From Stappia sp. TSB10P1A (lineage in GTDB: Bacteria; Pseudomonadota; Alphaproteobacteria; Rhizobiales; Stappiaceae), in the NCBI RefSeq assembly GCF_900185725.1, contig NZ_FYAU01000035.1, positions 1 through 64,000 of the forward strand: a stretch of 64,000 nt of DNA, in the 5' to 3' direction. Under the pieces are notes generated by a model. The model made no database searches, was not told the DNA's origin, and saw only the letters and a list, made by a program, of their open reading frames with translations. A program made the position numbers and the translations under genes. Below, one piece after another: positions 50,619-59,385 of the stretch; position 1 is the stretch's first letter, and each line of letters starts with the position of its first letter.

Positions 50619-50635
50619 CCCGGCCGCGTGCCGGG
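50619..50635 (+). terminator. Hairpin between dctP and uidA
   Basis: CCCGGC (50619-50624), loop CGCGT, GCCGGG (50630-50635), placed 25 nt after the dctP stop. It has no T-run. It probably limits read-through into uidA or protects the dctP message. Confidence 0.5.
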
Positions 50636-50661
50636 GCGCGGGCCTTCCCCGTCCGCGCCTG

Positions 50662-50671
50662 CCCCCCCCCC
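50662..50671 (+). repeat. C10 homopolymer upstream of uidA
   Basis: A run of ten cytosines 29 nt before the uidA GTG start, outside any gene, between the hairpin and the ribosome site. Confidence 0.95.
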
Positions 50672-50699
50672 ACGAGAGGGGCCGTTCCGGAGTTCGCTC

Positions 50700-52517
50700 G
50701 TGCTTGAACGTTCCGCCCTTGCCGAAAACGCCCTGCAGGCCCTGCATGACGAGGACTACGACCGTCCCTACAACACGCAGGCGCTCAATCACGAGACGAT
50801 GATCTTCGTCGGCGGGCGCACCCCGGTCAGCCTCGACGGCGCCTGGAATTTCTGCGTCGACCTGCTCGACACCGGCCTGCGCCAGAAGTGGTTCGCCATG
50901 CAGCCGATGCCGGCGGAAGAGCGCGCCGAGCCCTGGGACTACGATCCCTATGAGGGCGACACCGTGCCGGTGCCCTCCTGCTGGCAGATGCTGAAAGAGA
51001 CCTGGTACTTCTTCGAGGGCAGCGCCTGGTACACCCGGCCGCTCGACATGCCGCCCGACCTCGGCTCCGGCCGCCGCTTCCTGCGCGTCGGCGCCGCCCA
51101 GTACGACTGCAAGGTCTTCCTCAACGGCGCGTTCCTCGGCAACCATTATGGCGGCTCGACGCCGTTCTTCTGCGAGTTGACCGGCCACCTGCGCCCCGGG
51201 CGCAACTGGCTGATGCTGATGGTCAACAACACGCGCACGCTCGACCGCGTGCCGATGCGCAACACCGACTGGTTCAACTATGGCGGCCTCTACCGCGAGG
51301 TTTCGCTCTTTGAGACGCCGACCAGCGTGATCCGCGACCTTTTCGTGCATCTGGTGCCGGACGGCAGCTATCGCCGCATCCGCGCCGCCGTCGAGGTCGA
51401 TGGCGGGGCGCGCGAGGCGGTGCTGGAGATCGCCGAAATCGGCATCCGCCAGACGATCGCGCTCGGCGCCGACGGCCGCGGCGAGGTCATCGTCGAGGCG
51501 CGCCCGGAGCTGTGGTCGCCGGAGAACCCGAGGCTCTATGCCGTGTCGCTTGCCGCCGGCGACGACCGGGTCGAGGACCGCATCGGCTTCCGCCAGATCG
51601 AGCGGGTCGGCGACGAGATCCGCCTCAACGGCCGCTCGCTGTTCCTGCGCGGCATTTCCGTGCATGAGGACGACCGGGAGCTCGGCAAGGTGACGAGCGA
51701 GGCGGACCTGCGCCGCCGCTTCGCCGATGCCCGCGATCTCAACTGCAATTACCTGCGCCTTGCCCATTATCCGCATCACGAGATGGCGGCGCGGCTGGCC
51801 GACGAGCTCGGCTTCCTGCTGTGGGAGGAGATCCCGGTCTATTGGGCGATCGCCTTCGACAATCCGGCGACCTATCGCGACGCGCGCAACCAGCTCATCG
51901 AGTTGATCAAGCGCGACCGCAACCGGGCAAGCGTCATCATCTGGTCGGTCGGCAACGAGAATCCGGACACCGACGCCCGGCTCGACTTCATGAAGGGCCT
52001 CGCCGACACCGCCAAGGCGTTCGATCCGACGCGCCTGACCTCGGCCGCCTGCCTCGTCAACCACGCCCGCAACCGCATCGAGGACCGGCTCGCCGAGCAT
52101 ATCGACGTGATCGGCATCAACGAATATTACGGCTGGTACGAGGAGAATTTCGAGGATCTCGTCGAGATCGGCCGCAATTCCGATCCGGGCAAGCCGGTGG
52201 TCATCTCCGAGACCGGCGCGGACGGTGCCATCGGCGAGGGCGCCCCGGCGCGCGGCCTGTTCAGCGAAGCTTATATGACCGAGGTCTACGAAAAGCAGAT
52301 CGAGACCCTGCGCGCGCTCTCCTATGTCAAGGGCATGTCGCCTTGGATTCTCTACGATTTCCGGGTTGAACGCCGGCAAAATATCTTCCAGCGTGGTTTC
52401 AACAAGAAGGGCCTGATCGCCGCCGACAAGGCGACGCGCAAGGACGCCTTCGCGGTGCTGTCGGCCTATTATGCCGAGCGCCGCGACGCGGAGGCGGGCG
52501 GGGAGGAGATGGCATGA
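50700..52517 (+). CDS. uidA: Beta-glucuronidase (GH2)
   Basis: A 605-residue GH2 enzyme: N-terminal jelly roll, Ig-like middle domain, and TIM barrel from about 300. The acid/base is Glu420 (SVGNEN) and the nucleophile Glu504 (VISETG), as in E. coli GusA. The N-x-K pair that reads the glucuronate carboxylate is present (N568 and K570 in FNKKG), which separates it from beta-galactosidases. There is no signal peptide, so glucuronides are cleaved after uptake. The start is GTG at 50700 with GGAG seven bases upstream. It is coupled to the gntR gene by ATGA. Confidence 0.95.
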   Translation: MLERSALAENALQALHDEDYDRPYNTQALNHETMIFVGGRTPVSLDGAWNFCVDLLDTGLRQKWFAMQPMPAEERAEPWDYDPYEGDTVPVPSCWQMLKETWYFFEGSAWYTRPLDMPPDLGSGRRFLRVGAAQYDCKVFLNGAFLGNHYGGSTPFFCELTGHLRPGRNWLMLMVNNTRTLDRVPMRNTDWFNYGGLYREVSLFETPTSVIRDLFVHLVPDGSYRRIRAAVEVDGGAREAVLEIAEIGIRQTIALGADGRGEVIVEARPELWSPENPRLYAVSLAAGDDRVEDRIGFRQIERVGDEIRLNGRSLFLRGISVHEDDRELGKVTSEADLRRRFADARDLNCNYLRLAHYPHHEMAARLADELGFLLWEEIPVYWAIAFDNPATYRDARNQLIELIKRDRNRASVIIWSVGNENPDTDARLDFMKGLADTAKAFDPTRLTSAACLVNHARNRIEDRLAEHIDVIGINEYYGWYEENFEDLVEIGRNSDPGKPVVISETGADGAIGEGAPARGLFSEAYMTEVYEKQIETLRALSYVKGMSPWILYDFRVERRQNIFQRGFNKKGLIAADKATRKDAFAVLSAYYAERRDAEAGGEEMA

Positions 52518-53266
52518 CCGGAGATGCGGGCGGCAAGCGGCGCTACGAGGATGTCGCGGAGGCCCTGAAGCGGGAGTTGACGAGCGGCGGCTACAAGGTC
52601 GGCGACCGCATCAAGACCGAACGGCAGATGTCGGAGGAACTCGGCGTCAGCCGCTCGCTGGTGCGCGAGGCCGTCATCATGCTGGAGATCGAGGGCTTCG
52701 TCGATGTCCGCAAGGGCTCGGGCATCTATGTGTCGCGGCTGCCGTCGGGCGAGAGCCCGACCAGCGGCGGCGACATCGGCCCGTTCGAGCTGCTGCAGGC
52801 CCGGCAGGTGCTGGAGAGCAGCATCGCCGCCTTCGCCGCCTCGACCGTGACCAAGGCCGACATCCTGCGCATGCGCCAGGCGCTGGACATGGAACGCAAG
52901 GCCATCGAGACCGGGTCGGAAGACTATTCCGGCGACGAGCTGTTCCATCACCTGATCGCCGAGGCGACGCAGAACAGCGTCTTGGTCGACATGATCGACG
53001 AGCTGTGGCGCAAGCGCGAGCAGAGCCCGATGTGGGCGCGCCTGCACAGCCGCATCTTCGACAGCGGCTATCGCGGCCAGTGGCTGGAGGATCATCAGGC
53101 GATCCTCACCGCCCTGCAATGCCGCGATCCGCGCGCCGCGCGCCAGGCCATGTGGCAGCACCTGGAAAACGTCCGCCAGACCCTGCTCGAACTGTCGGAT
53201 GTCGATGATCCGCAATTCGACGGCTACCTCTTCGACAGCGGGCCGGTCGCCGCCGCAAGCACCTGA
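52514..53266 (+). CDS. GntR-family (FCD) regulator of glucuronide use, UxuR-like
   Basis: 250 residues. The N-terminal winged helix reads [63 protein letters not shown] (about 12-75), the FadR-type arrangement. The FCD domain (about 90-235) has [27 protein letters not shown] and [26 protein letters not shown]. coli UxuR/ExuR are relatives that respond to fructuronate or galacturonate. It should bind the TGGT-ACCA sites between dctQ and dctP. Confidence 0.92.
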   Translation: MTGDAGGKRRYEDVAEALKRELTSGGYKVGDRIKTERQMSEELGVSRSLVREAVIMLEIEGFVDVRKGSGIYVSRLPSGESPTSGGDIGPFELLQARQVLESSIAAFAASTVTKADILRMRQALDMERKAIETGSEDYSGDELFHHLIAEATQNSVLVDMIDELWRKREQSPMWARLHSRIFDSGYRGQWLEDHQAILTALQCRDPRAARQAMWQHLENVRQTLLELSDVDDPQFDGYLFDSGPVAAAST

Positions 53267-53315
53267 CCGCCGCCGTCGATCCCATTCATCTCCTCGCCCG
53301 AGGGAAACGAACGCA

Positions 53316-54485
53316 ATGCAGCAGACATGGCGCTGGTTCGGCCCGTCCGATCCGGTCACCCTCACAGACATCCGCCAGGCCGGCGCGACCGGCATCGTCA
53401 CGGCCCTGCACGACATGCCGAACGGCACGGTGTGGCCGCGCGAGGCGATCCGCGCCCGCCGCGAGATGATCGAGGCGGCCGGCCTCGTCTGGGTCGTGGT
53501 GGAAAGCATCCCGGTGCATGAGGACATCAAGACGGCGGCGCCCGGCTGGCAGCGCCATGCCGAGGCCTGGGCGAGAAGCGTCGAGAACCTCGCCGCCGAG
53601 GGCGTGCGCACGATCTGCTACAATTTCATGCCGGTGCTCGACTGGACCCGCACCGAGCTTGCGCACGAACTCCCGGACGGCGCCCGCTGCCTGCGCTTCG
53701 ACCAGGCGCGGTTCGCCGCCTTCGACCTGTTCATCCTGGCGCGCGAGGGGGCCGAGGCCGACTATGCGCCGGCCGAGATCGAGGCCGCCCGGCGCCTGCA
53801 TGCCGGCATGGACGCCGCCGAGATCGCCCGGCTCACCGACACGATCATCGCCGGCCTGCCGGGCTCGGAGGAAAGCTACTCGCTGGAGAGCTTCCGCGCG
53901 CGGCTCGCCGCCTATGCCGGCATCGACGCGGCGGCCCTGCGCGGCCAGCTCGCCGCCTTCCTCGCCATCGTCCTGCCGGCGGCGGAGCGGGCCGGGGCGG
54001 TGCTCGCCATCCATCCGGACGACCCGCCGCGTCCGCTGTTCGGCCTGCCGCGCATCGTCTCCTGCGTGGACGACATGGCGGCCATCGCGGCGATGTCGGC
54101 GAGCCCGGCCAACGGCTTCACCTTCTGCACCGGCTCCTACGGGGTGCGGGCGGACAACGACCTGCCGGCGATGCTGGCGCGGTTCGGCGAGCGGGTGCAT
54201 TTCCTGCATCTGCGGGCGACCAAGCGTGAGGCGGACGGGCGCAGCTTCCACGAGGCCGCCCATCTCGACGGCGATGTCGACATGGTCGCGGTGATTTCCC
54301 AGGTCGTGCGCCTCGAGCGGGCGCGCGGCGCGGTGCTGCCGATGCGGCCCGACCACGGCCACCAGTTGCTCGACGACCTGCGCCGGGTGTCGACGCCGGG
54401 CTATCCGGCGATCGGCCGGCTGCGCGGCCTTGCCGAGCTTCGCGGCGTCGAGCGTGCCGTCGCGGCGCTGCTGCCGAACTTGTAA
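53316..54485 (+). CDS. uxuA: Mannonate dehydratase UxuA
   Basis: A 389-residue TIM-barrel dehydratase converting D-mannonate to 2-keto-3-deoxygluconate. It opens with [34 protein letters not shown], the UxuA signature. [37 protein letters not shown] (metal ligands) and [12 protein letters not shown] near the C-terminus are also diagnostic. It is the last step here; KDG kinase and aldolase are outside the window. It follows gntR by 49 bp on the same strand. Confidence 0.96.
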   Translation: MQQTWRWFGPSDPVTLTDIRQAGATGIVTALHDMPNGTVWPREAIRARREMIEAAGLVWVVVESIPVHEDIKTAAPGWQRHAEAWARSVENLAAEGVRTICYNFMPVLDWTRTELAHELPDGARCLRFDQARFAAFDLFILAREGAEADYAPAEIEAARRLHAGMDAAEIARLTDTIIAGLPGSEESYSLESFRARLAAYAGIDAAALRGQLAAFLAIVLPAAERAGAVLAIHPDDPPRPLFGLPRIVSCVDDMAAIAAMSASPANGFTFCTGSYGVRADNDLPAMLARFGERVHFLHLRATKREADGRSFHEAAHLDGDVDMVAVISQVVRLERARGAVLPMRPDHGHQLLDDLRRVSTPGYPAIGRLRGLAELRGVERAVAALLPNL

Positions 54486-54603
54486 ACGGGTCTTCCGCCC
54501 CCGATACTCTTGCCTCGGCCGGTGAAGGTCTGCGATACCTGTGCTTGCAAGGGATCCGCCCCGGCGCGGATCGACAGCCTTTGGACGGGAAGCGGACCTT
54601 ACC

Positions 54604-55116
54604 ATGCGACTGGCCTACACGACGTCTCCCGGACGCGGCGACATGGACACGGTGCTCGCCCGGGTCACTGAGCGGCTCGAGGGGCGGGGCTTGCGGGTTC
54701 TCGGCGTCGTCCAGATCAACACCGCCTGCGAGGACGACCGCCCTTGCGACATGGACGTCAAGGTGCTGCCGGACGGGCCCTTGATCCGCATCTCGCAGTC
54801 GCTGGGGCCGCAGTCGCGCGGCTGTCGTCTCGATCCGCAGGGGCTGGAACAGGCGGTCGGCGAGACCGCCGCAAGGCTCGCCGGCGGCGGCGACGTGCTG
54901 ATGATCAACAAGTTCGGCAAGCAGGAGGCCGAGGGCAGGGGCTTTCGCGACGTGATCGCCGAGGCGCTGGCCGCCGGCATGGCGGTCATCGTCGGCGTCA
55001 ACGGGCTCAACCTGCCGGCCTTCCTGGACTTCTGCGGCGACATGGCGACCCGGCTGCCGGCCGATGTCGAGGCCATTGCGGCCTGGGCGGATGCCACCGT
55101 CTCCGAGGACGCGTAG
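54604..55116 (+). CDS. DUF2478 family protein
   Basis: A 170-residue protein with the DUF2478 pattern: LGVVQIN near the N-terminus, CDMDVKVLPDG, SLGPQSRGCRLDPQGLEQAV, and GGGDVLMINKFGKQEAEGRGFRDVIAEAL. The latter parts resemble Walker-like segments of THEP1-type NTPases, although a clear P-loop is missing at the N-terminus. DUF2478 genes are often found near molybdate transport or molybdoenzyme genes; none is here. The start is ATG 54604. It is convergent with the MaoC gene. Confidence 0.8.
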   Translation: MRLAYTTSPGRGDMDTVLARVTERLEGRGLRVLGVVQINTACEDDRPCDMDVKVLPDGPLIRISQSLGPQSRGCRLDPQGLEQAVGETAARLAGGGDVLMINKFGKQEAEGRGFRDVIAEALAAGMAVIVGVNGLNLPAFLDFCGDMATRLPADVEAIAAWADATVSEDA

Positions 55117-55119
55117 GGC

Positions 55120-55539
55120 TCAGCCCGTCAGCGGGACGCTTTCCAGCACGGCCTCACCGATGCAGATCATCGTGCCGGCGCCATTGGCGATGGTGAGGCG
55201 CAGGACCAGCTCCGTGCCTCCGCCCTCCAGCGGACGGATCCGCGCGAGGCGCCCGCCGATGACAATGCCGTCGCCGACTGCCAGCGGCTTGACGAAGCGG
55301 GTGGAGAGGCCTTTGAGCCGCGCGCCCGGCAGCCAGTTCCGGATCGCGCCCTCAAGGCGGCCCATCACCAGCATGCCGTGGACGATGGGGCCGGGCAGGC
55401 CGGCGGCGCGGGCGGCCGCCGCATCGAGATGGATCGGGTTGCGGTCGCCGGAGGCCTGCGCATAGGCGGCGACGGCCGCCGCATCGAGGTGGGCGAGCTT
55501 CGTGTCGTCGAAGCGGTGGCCGACGGCAAGGGTGCTCAT
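55120..55539 (-). CDS. MaoC-like dehydratase
   Basis: A 139-residue hot-dog dehydratase/hydratase. The full motif YAQASGDRNPIHLD is present, with the Asp and His needed for catalysis, followed by PGPIVHGMLVMGRLEGA. It hydrates or dehydrates enoyl/3-hydroxyacyl thioesters. Its ATG overlaps the stop of the FAS1-like dehydratase half by four bases, so the two probably form one heterodimer, as in (R)-3-hydroxyacyl-ACP dehydratases of actinobacteria (HadAB-like). Confidence 0.88.
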   Translation of the reverse strand: MSTLAVGHRFDDTKLAHLDAAAVAAYAQASGDRNPIHLDAAAARAAGLPGPIVHGMLVMGRLEGAIRNWLPGARLKGLSTRFVKPLAVGDGIVIGGRLARIRPLEGGGTELVLRLTIANGAGTMICIGEAVLESVPLTG

Positions 55540-55940
55540 GGCGCGCGCTCGCGATTCTCGAACAGCACGATCTCGGCGCGAAACTCCTGCAGGAACGTGC
55601 CCTCCGTCTCGCCGCGCACCCGGCCGCGCAGGGTGAGGCGGTCGGCGCGCTCCTCGTGCCGCTTCCAGTCGACGGCGACCGTGTAGCGGCGGTCCATCTG
55701 CAGCGGCGCGTGGAAGACGAAGTCCTGCGCCTGGTGGACCAGCGCGGCGGCGCGCTCGGCGGCAAGCTCGGCGAGCATCGCCAGCACCTTGGGATGGGAG
55801 AACACGGTGAAGGCATAGGTCGCCGGCACCAAGCCGGCAGGTGCTCCGAGCGCGGCGGCGAAGGCGGCGACGGCGGCACGGTCCGTCGCAAGCTCCAGCT
55901 CGGCGATCCCGGTCCAGCCCGTGTCGCCCGCTCCGCCCAT
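55536..55940 (-). CDS. FAS1-like dehydratase / MaoC N-terminal-type protein
   Basis: A 134-residue hot-dog protein of the MaoC_dehydrat_N (FAS1-type) family. It has ATYAFTVFSHPKVLAMLAELAAERAAALVHQAQDFVFHAPLQMDRRYTVAV but no catalytic D-x-N-P-x-H motif. Such halves pair with a catalytic MaoC protein, encoded immediately downstream with ATGA overlap. It probably shapes the acyl-chain pocket. It lies three bases after the ketosynthase stop. Confidence 0.8.
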   Translation of the reverse strand: MGGAGDTGWTGIAELELATDRAAVAAFAAALGAPAGLVPATYAFTVFSHPKVLAMLAELAAERAAALVHQAQDFVFHAPLQMDRRYTVAVDWKRHEERADRLTLRGRVRGETEGTFLQEFRAEIVLFENRERAP

Positions 55941-55943
55941 CGG

Positions 55944-57161
55944 TCAGACCTTCCGGATGGCGATGGTGGCGTTGATCCCGCCGAAGGCGAAGGAATTGCT
56001 GATCGCCGCATCGATCGGCCGGGCGCGGGCGGTGTTGGGCACCGGGTCGGCCAGGCATTTGGGGTCCGGCGCCAGCCAGTTGATCGTCGGCGGGGCGATG
56101 TTGTCGCGCAGCGCCTGGACGGTGATCACCAGTTCGATGGCGCCCGCCGCGCCCAAGGCATGGCCGTGGATCGGCTTGGTCGAGGAGACGGAAACCTCGC
56201 CGATATGGGCGCCGAACACCTGGCGCAGCGCCTCGCTCTCGGAAATGTCGTTGAGCACCGTGCCGGTGCCATGGGCGTTGACATAGCCGATGTCCCGCGG
56301 CGTCAGGCCGGCATCGGCCAGCGCATTGGCCATGGCGGCGGCCGGTCCCTCGACCGTCGGGCGCAGCAGGTCGCCGGCATCGCTGGTCGTGCCGTAGCCG
56401 GCGATCTCGGCCAGCGGCGTCGCCCCGCGCTTCAAGGCGTGCTCCAGCTCCTCGATCACCAGCACGGCGGCGCCTTCGCCCAGCACCATGCCGTTGCGCT
56501 TGTCGGAGAACGGCCGGCAGGTTTCCGGCGCCATCACCCGCAGCACCTCCCAGGCGCGGAAGGTCGCCGGCGTCAGCAGCGCCTCGCTGCCGCCCACCAG
56601 CATGGCATCGGCCATGCCGGCGCGGATCATCTGCAAGCCGTAGCCGACCGCCTGGGTGCCGGAGGCGCAGGCGCTGGAGATCGCCAGCGAGGGGCCGCGC
56701 ACGCCGTAGCGCATGCTGATCTGCGAGGCGGCGGCATTCGGCATCACCTTGGCGATGGTCAGCAGGTCGGTGCGCGTCTCGGTGACGTAGAAGGCATAGT
56801 GCCCGTCGTCGGTGGTCCAGGAGCCGCCGATGCCCGAGCCGATGATCGCGCCGAAGCGGGGGCCGAGCGGCGCGCCCGTGTCGAGGCCGGCCTGTGTCAG
56901 CGCCTCGGCGGCGGCGACCAGCGCGAGCTGCGCGAAACGGTCGGTGGTCTTGAGTTCCTGCTCGCTCAGATGCGCGGCCGGATCGAAACCGGCGATATGC
57001 GCGGCGCGGGTGATGCGCTGGCGCGGATAGCGGTCGAGGCGGAAGTCCGACACGCCGCTGCGTCCCTCGCGCGCGGCCTCCCACAGGGCGGGCACCCCGG
57101 AGCCGGCAGCGGTGATCGCGCCCAGTCCGGTGACGACGACGCGCCGGCCTGCCGCCGTCAC
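55944..57161 (-). CDS. Beta-ketoacyl-ACP synthase (FabF-like)
   Basis: A 405-residue ketosynthase. The active site Cys165 lies in ISSACASGTQ, His297 in NAHGTGT, Lys329 and His334 in TKPIHGHALGAAG, so it is a complete condensing enzyme of the decarboxylating KAS II type. Its ATG overlaps the ACP stop by four bases. With a private ACP and a two-part dehydratase it forms a small fatty-acid or polyketide-like set. Ketoreductase and enoylreductase would have to come from elsewhere. Confidence 0.92.
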   Translation of the reverse strand: MTAAGRRVVVTGLGAITAAGSGVPALWEAAREGRSGVSDFRLDRYPRQRITRAAHIAGFDPAAHLSEQELKTTDRFAQLALVAAAEALTQAGLDTGAPLGPRFGAIIGSGIGGSWTTDDGHYAFYVTETRTDLLTIAKVMPNAAASQISMRYGVRGPSLAISSACASGTQAVGYGLQMIRAGMADAMLVGGSEALLTPATFRAWEVLRVMAPETCRPFSDKRNGMVLGEGAAVLVIEELEHALKRGATPLAEIAGYGTTSDAGDLLRPTVEGPAAAMANALADAGLTPRDIGYVNAHGTGTVLNDISESEALRQVFGAHIGEVSVSSTKPIHGHALGAAGAIELVITVQALRDNIAPPTINWLAPDPKCLADPVPNTARARPIDAAISNSFAFGGINATIAIRKV

Positions 57162-57430
57162 GCGGCGGCTTCCTTCATCCGCGCGGCGAGGACCTTGAGG
57201 AAGTCGCCCACCGTGCTGGCCTCGGCCAGATCGCCGTCGACGGGAATATAGACGCCGAATTCCTCCTCGATCGCCATCAGGATGACGACCATATCGGCGG
57301 ACTGGATGCCGAGATCCTCGAAGCTGGCTTCCGGCACCAAGGCCTCGCGCCCGACCATGCCTTCCTTCGCCACCAGATCGAGCAGGCGCTCGATCGTTGC
57401 GCTATCCATCCCCTCGGCCGTTTGTGCCAT
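57158..57430 (-). CDS. Dedicated acyl carrier protein
   Basis: A 90-residue ACP (PP-binding fold), acidic and helical. The phosphopantetheine site is Ser44 in DLGIQSADMVVILMAIEEEFG; the usual DSL is changed to QSA, as in specialised ACPs. The start at 57430 gives MAQTAEGM; ATG 57409 is an alternative. It is first gene of the ACP-ketosynthase-dehydratase operon, with about 270 bp to the divergent membrane-protein gene. Confidence 0.88.
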   Translation of the reverse strand: MAQTAEGMDSATIERLLDLVAKEGMVGREALVPEASFEDLGIQSADMVVILMAIEEEFGVYIPVDGDLAEASTVGDFLKVLAARMKEAAA

Positions 57431-57698
57431 GTCAGCCTCGTACCTGCGATTTGCAACGTGTTTTGCCGATGTCATAAGGGGTAAGCCGACTTGGTTCCAG
57501 CAGGAAAGTGAAAATAAGGTCGCGCCCCGGCGCCCCTCCCGGCAGGTACCGGCAGGCCGCCTCCCTTCGCGCGCTTGGCCGCGCGGCTTGCGGGATCGCG
57601 GCGGCTCCACTATTGACGTCCTGTCCGTATGGCTAGGGCGACACGGCCGGGCCGCAAGCCGGGCGCAAGACGAGGCAGAATCGGGGCAACGGCACGGC

Positions 57699-58547
57699 AT
57701 GGAACAGTCTCTGGAAGCCGGAGCGGGGGAGGCATCGGCCGACGGGTCGGCGGCGGCGGCGGACGCCTCGCGCGGCGCCCGGCTCGCCGGGTGGGTCGCG
57801 GCGCTGCCGGTGGTGATTATTCCCGGCTTTGCCATCTACATGATGGTCTGGGCCCGCTGGGCCTTCTACGAGCGCCACCCGGACTATATCCTGCGCAGCG
57901 CGCCGACCGTCAGCCGCGCCATTACCGATCCGGCCATCGGCGACCCCTTCGCCGCCGCGATCCTTGCCGTCGCCATCGTCATCGCGCTGGCGATGGTGCC
58001 GCTGTCCTTTGCCTTCCTCGGGGCGATTTCCGCGCGCGCCGGCCATCTGCCGCGCGTTGCGACCAGCCTGCGGCGGCTGATGGCGGTGTTCCTGGTGATG
58101 CAGGCGCTCGGGACCACGGGCATGGTCATCTGCACCCAGGTGACCTTCCGCCACGATCACGACCTGCACATGCTCGGCAGCTACCTGTTCTTCGTGTTCC
58201 AGGCCCTGTCGATCCTGATGAGCGGCATTCTCACCACCCGGCTGCTGCGCCTGCCGGACACGGGACGCCCGACCTATCTGCGCCTCGGCTCGCGCTACAC
58301 GCGCCTGCGCCGCGACCTTGCCTTCGTCACCGCCGGCCTTGCCGGGTTCTATGTGCTGCTGTTCCTGGTCAAGGGGCTGGACCTGCCGATCCCCGAATAC
58401 GACATCTACTATGCCTATACGGTGCAGGAAATCGTCACCATCTCGGCCTATATCGTCCACTTCATGCTCTATGCGCCGGAGATCTACCGGATGGCCCGCG
58501 ATTTCGCCGGCGGATCGCGCTCCCGTCGCCTGATCCGGGGCGCCTGA
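57699..58547 (+). CDS. Six-TM membrane protein, Frag1/DRAM/Sfk1-like
   Basis: A 282-residue integral membrane protein. The N-terminus to about residue 27 is Ala/Gly/Ser-rich and hydrophilic. About six TM helices follow (about 28-50, 83-108, 128-150, 160-185, 213-232 and 247-268). The layout with YERHPDYILRSAPTVSRAI in the first loop and HDHDLHMLGSYLFFVFQALSI resembles Frag1/DRAM/Sfk1 (PGAP2-type) proteins, linked in eukaryotes to lipid remodelling. The assignment is by pattern only. It is divergent from the ACP operon and convergent with plsC, so a lipid role is attractive. Confidence 0.6.
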   Translation: MEQSLEAGAGEASADGSAAAADASRGARLAGWVAALPVVIIPGFAIYMMVWARWAFYERHPDYILRSAPTVSRAITDPAIGDPFAAAILAVAIVIALAMVPLSFAFLGAISARAGHLPRVATSLRRLMAVFLVMQALGTTGMVICTQVTFRHDHDLHMLGSYLFFVFQALSILMSGILTTRLLRLPDTGRPTYLRLGSRYTRLRRDLAFVTAGLAGFYVLLFLVKGLDLPIPEYDIYYAYTVQEIVTISAYIVHFMLYAPEIYRMARDFAGGSRSRRLIRGA

Positions 58548-58591
58548 TCCAAGGCGCCTGATCCAGGGCGCTGATCCCCGGCGCCTGAGCC
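58527..58591. repeat. 14-bp tandem repeat at convergent gene ends
   Basis: CGCCTGATCC plus a variable 4-nt spacer (GGGG, AAGG, AGGG, CCGG) recurs five times (58527, 58541, 58555, 58569 with one base missing, 58582 with a G change). It covers the last codons of the Frag1-like gene and reaches the plsC stop. GGCGCC in the repeats is self-complementary, so the RNA of either strand can fold. Confidence 0.85.
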
Positions 58592-58592
58592 G

Positions 58593-59381
58593 TCAGGGCC
58601 GGGGCGTCGCCATCGCCTCGCGGGCAAGCTCCGCCGAGCGCGGCTCCACCGCCTGCTGCAACTCGGCCATGAAGGCGCCGCTGGACAGTCCGGGGGCAAG
58701 CGCCGGCAGGATCTCGATGGTGATGCGGCCGGGAAATTTCCACGCACTGTTGCGCGGCCAGAACAGGCCGGAATTCAGCGCCACCGGCACGCAGGGCACC
58801 TGCAGCGCCCGGTACAGCGCGGCGACGCCCGGACGGTAGTTCGGGGCGGAGAGCGGCGCGCTGCGCGTACCTTCGGGAAAGATCACCACCTGCCGGCCGT
58901 CGGCGATGCGCCGTTTCGCCTGGCGGATCAGGCTCATCAGGGCGCTGGCGCCGGCGTTCCGGTCGATGGCGATATGGCCGAGCCGCCACATGCCCCAGCC
59001 GGCGACCGGGATCAGCGTCAGCTCGCGCTTCAGCACGAAGGCCGGGTCGGTCAGGATCACCTGCAGCGCCAGCGTCTCGAAGGCCGACTGGTGCTTGGCG
59101 GCGATCAGGCAGGGCCCCTCCGGCAGGTTTTCCCGCCCGCGCACCTCGTAGGCGAGCCCGACGGTCAGCCGCAGCAGGCCCAGCCAGCCATGCACGACGA
59201 GGCGCGCCACCTTGCGCGTCACCGCGCGCGGCAGCAGCATCAGGATGCAGGCCGGTGCCAGCAGCACCAGGCTGGCGATCACCAGCCCCTGGAAGGCGAG
59301 CGAGCGCAAGACCACGCGCGCGCTCGCGCGCGGCGGTGTCCAGACGGCGGGAGCAGGCACTGGGGCTCCGTCTGCGGCCAT
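58593..59381 (-). CDS. plsC: 1-acyl-sn-glycerol-3-phosphate acyltransferase (PlsC family)
   Basis: A 262-residue acyltransferase with one or two N-terminal TM segments (LAFQGLVIASLVLLAPACILML, about 28-49). Motif I is KHQSAFET (H-x4-E in place of H-x4-D), and FPEGTRS is motif III. VPVALNSGLFW is motif IV. It makes phosphatidic acid from lysophosphatidic acid. The start at 59381 places it four bases after the FAH gene stop; 59417 would overlap that gene. The role may be general, or tied to the private ACP nearby. Confidence 0.88.
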   Translation of the reverse strand: MAADGAPVPAPAVWTPPRASARVVLRSLAFQGLVIASLVLLAPACILMLLPRAVTRKVARLVVHGWLGLLRLTVGLAYEVRGRENLPEGPCLIAAKHQSAFETLALQVILTDPAFVLKRELTLIPVAGWGMWRLGHIAIDRNAGASALMSLIRQAKRRIADGRQVVIFPEGTRSAPLSAPNYRPGVAALYRALQVPCVPVALNSGLFWPRNSAWKFPGRITIEILPALAPGLSSGAFMAELQQAVEPRSAELAREAMATPRP

Positions 59382-59385
59382 GGGG

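Noticed and set aside
55120-57430. VLCFA/lipid A acpXL cluster
   Set aside because: That set, as I know it, has two adjacent ketosynthases, FabZ-type dehydratase, a reductase and LpxXL. Here there is one ketosynthase, a MaoC-type dehydratase pair and no LpxXL.
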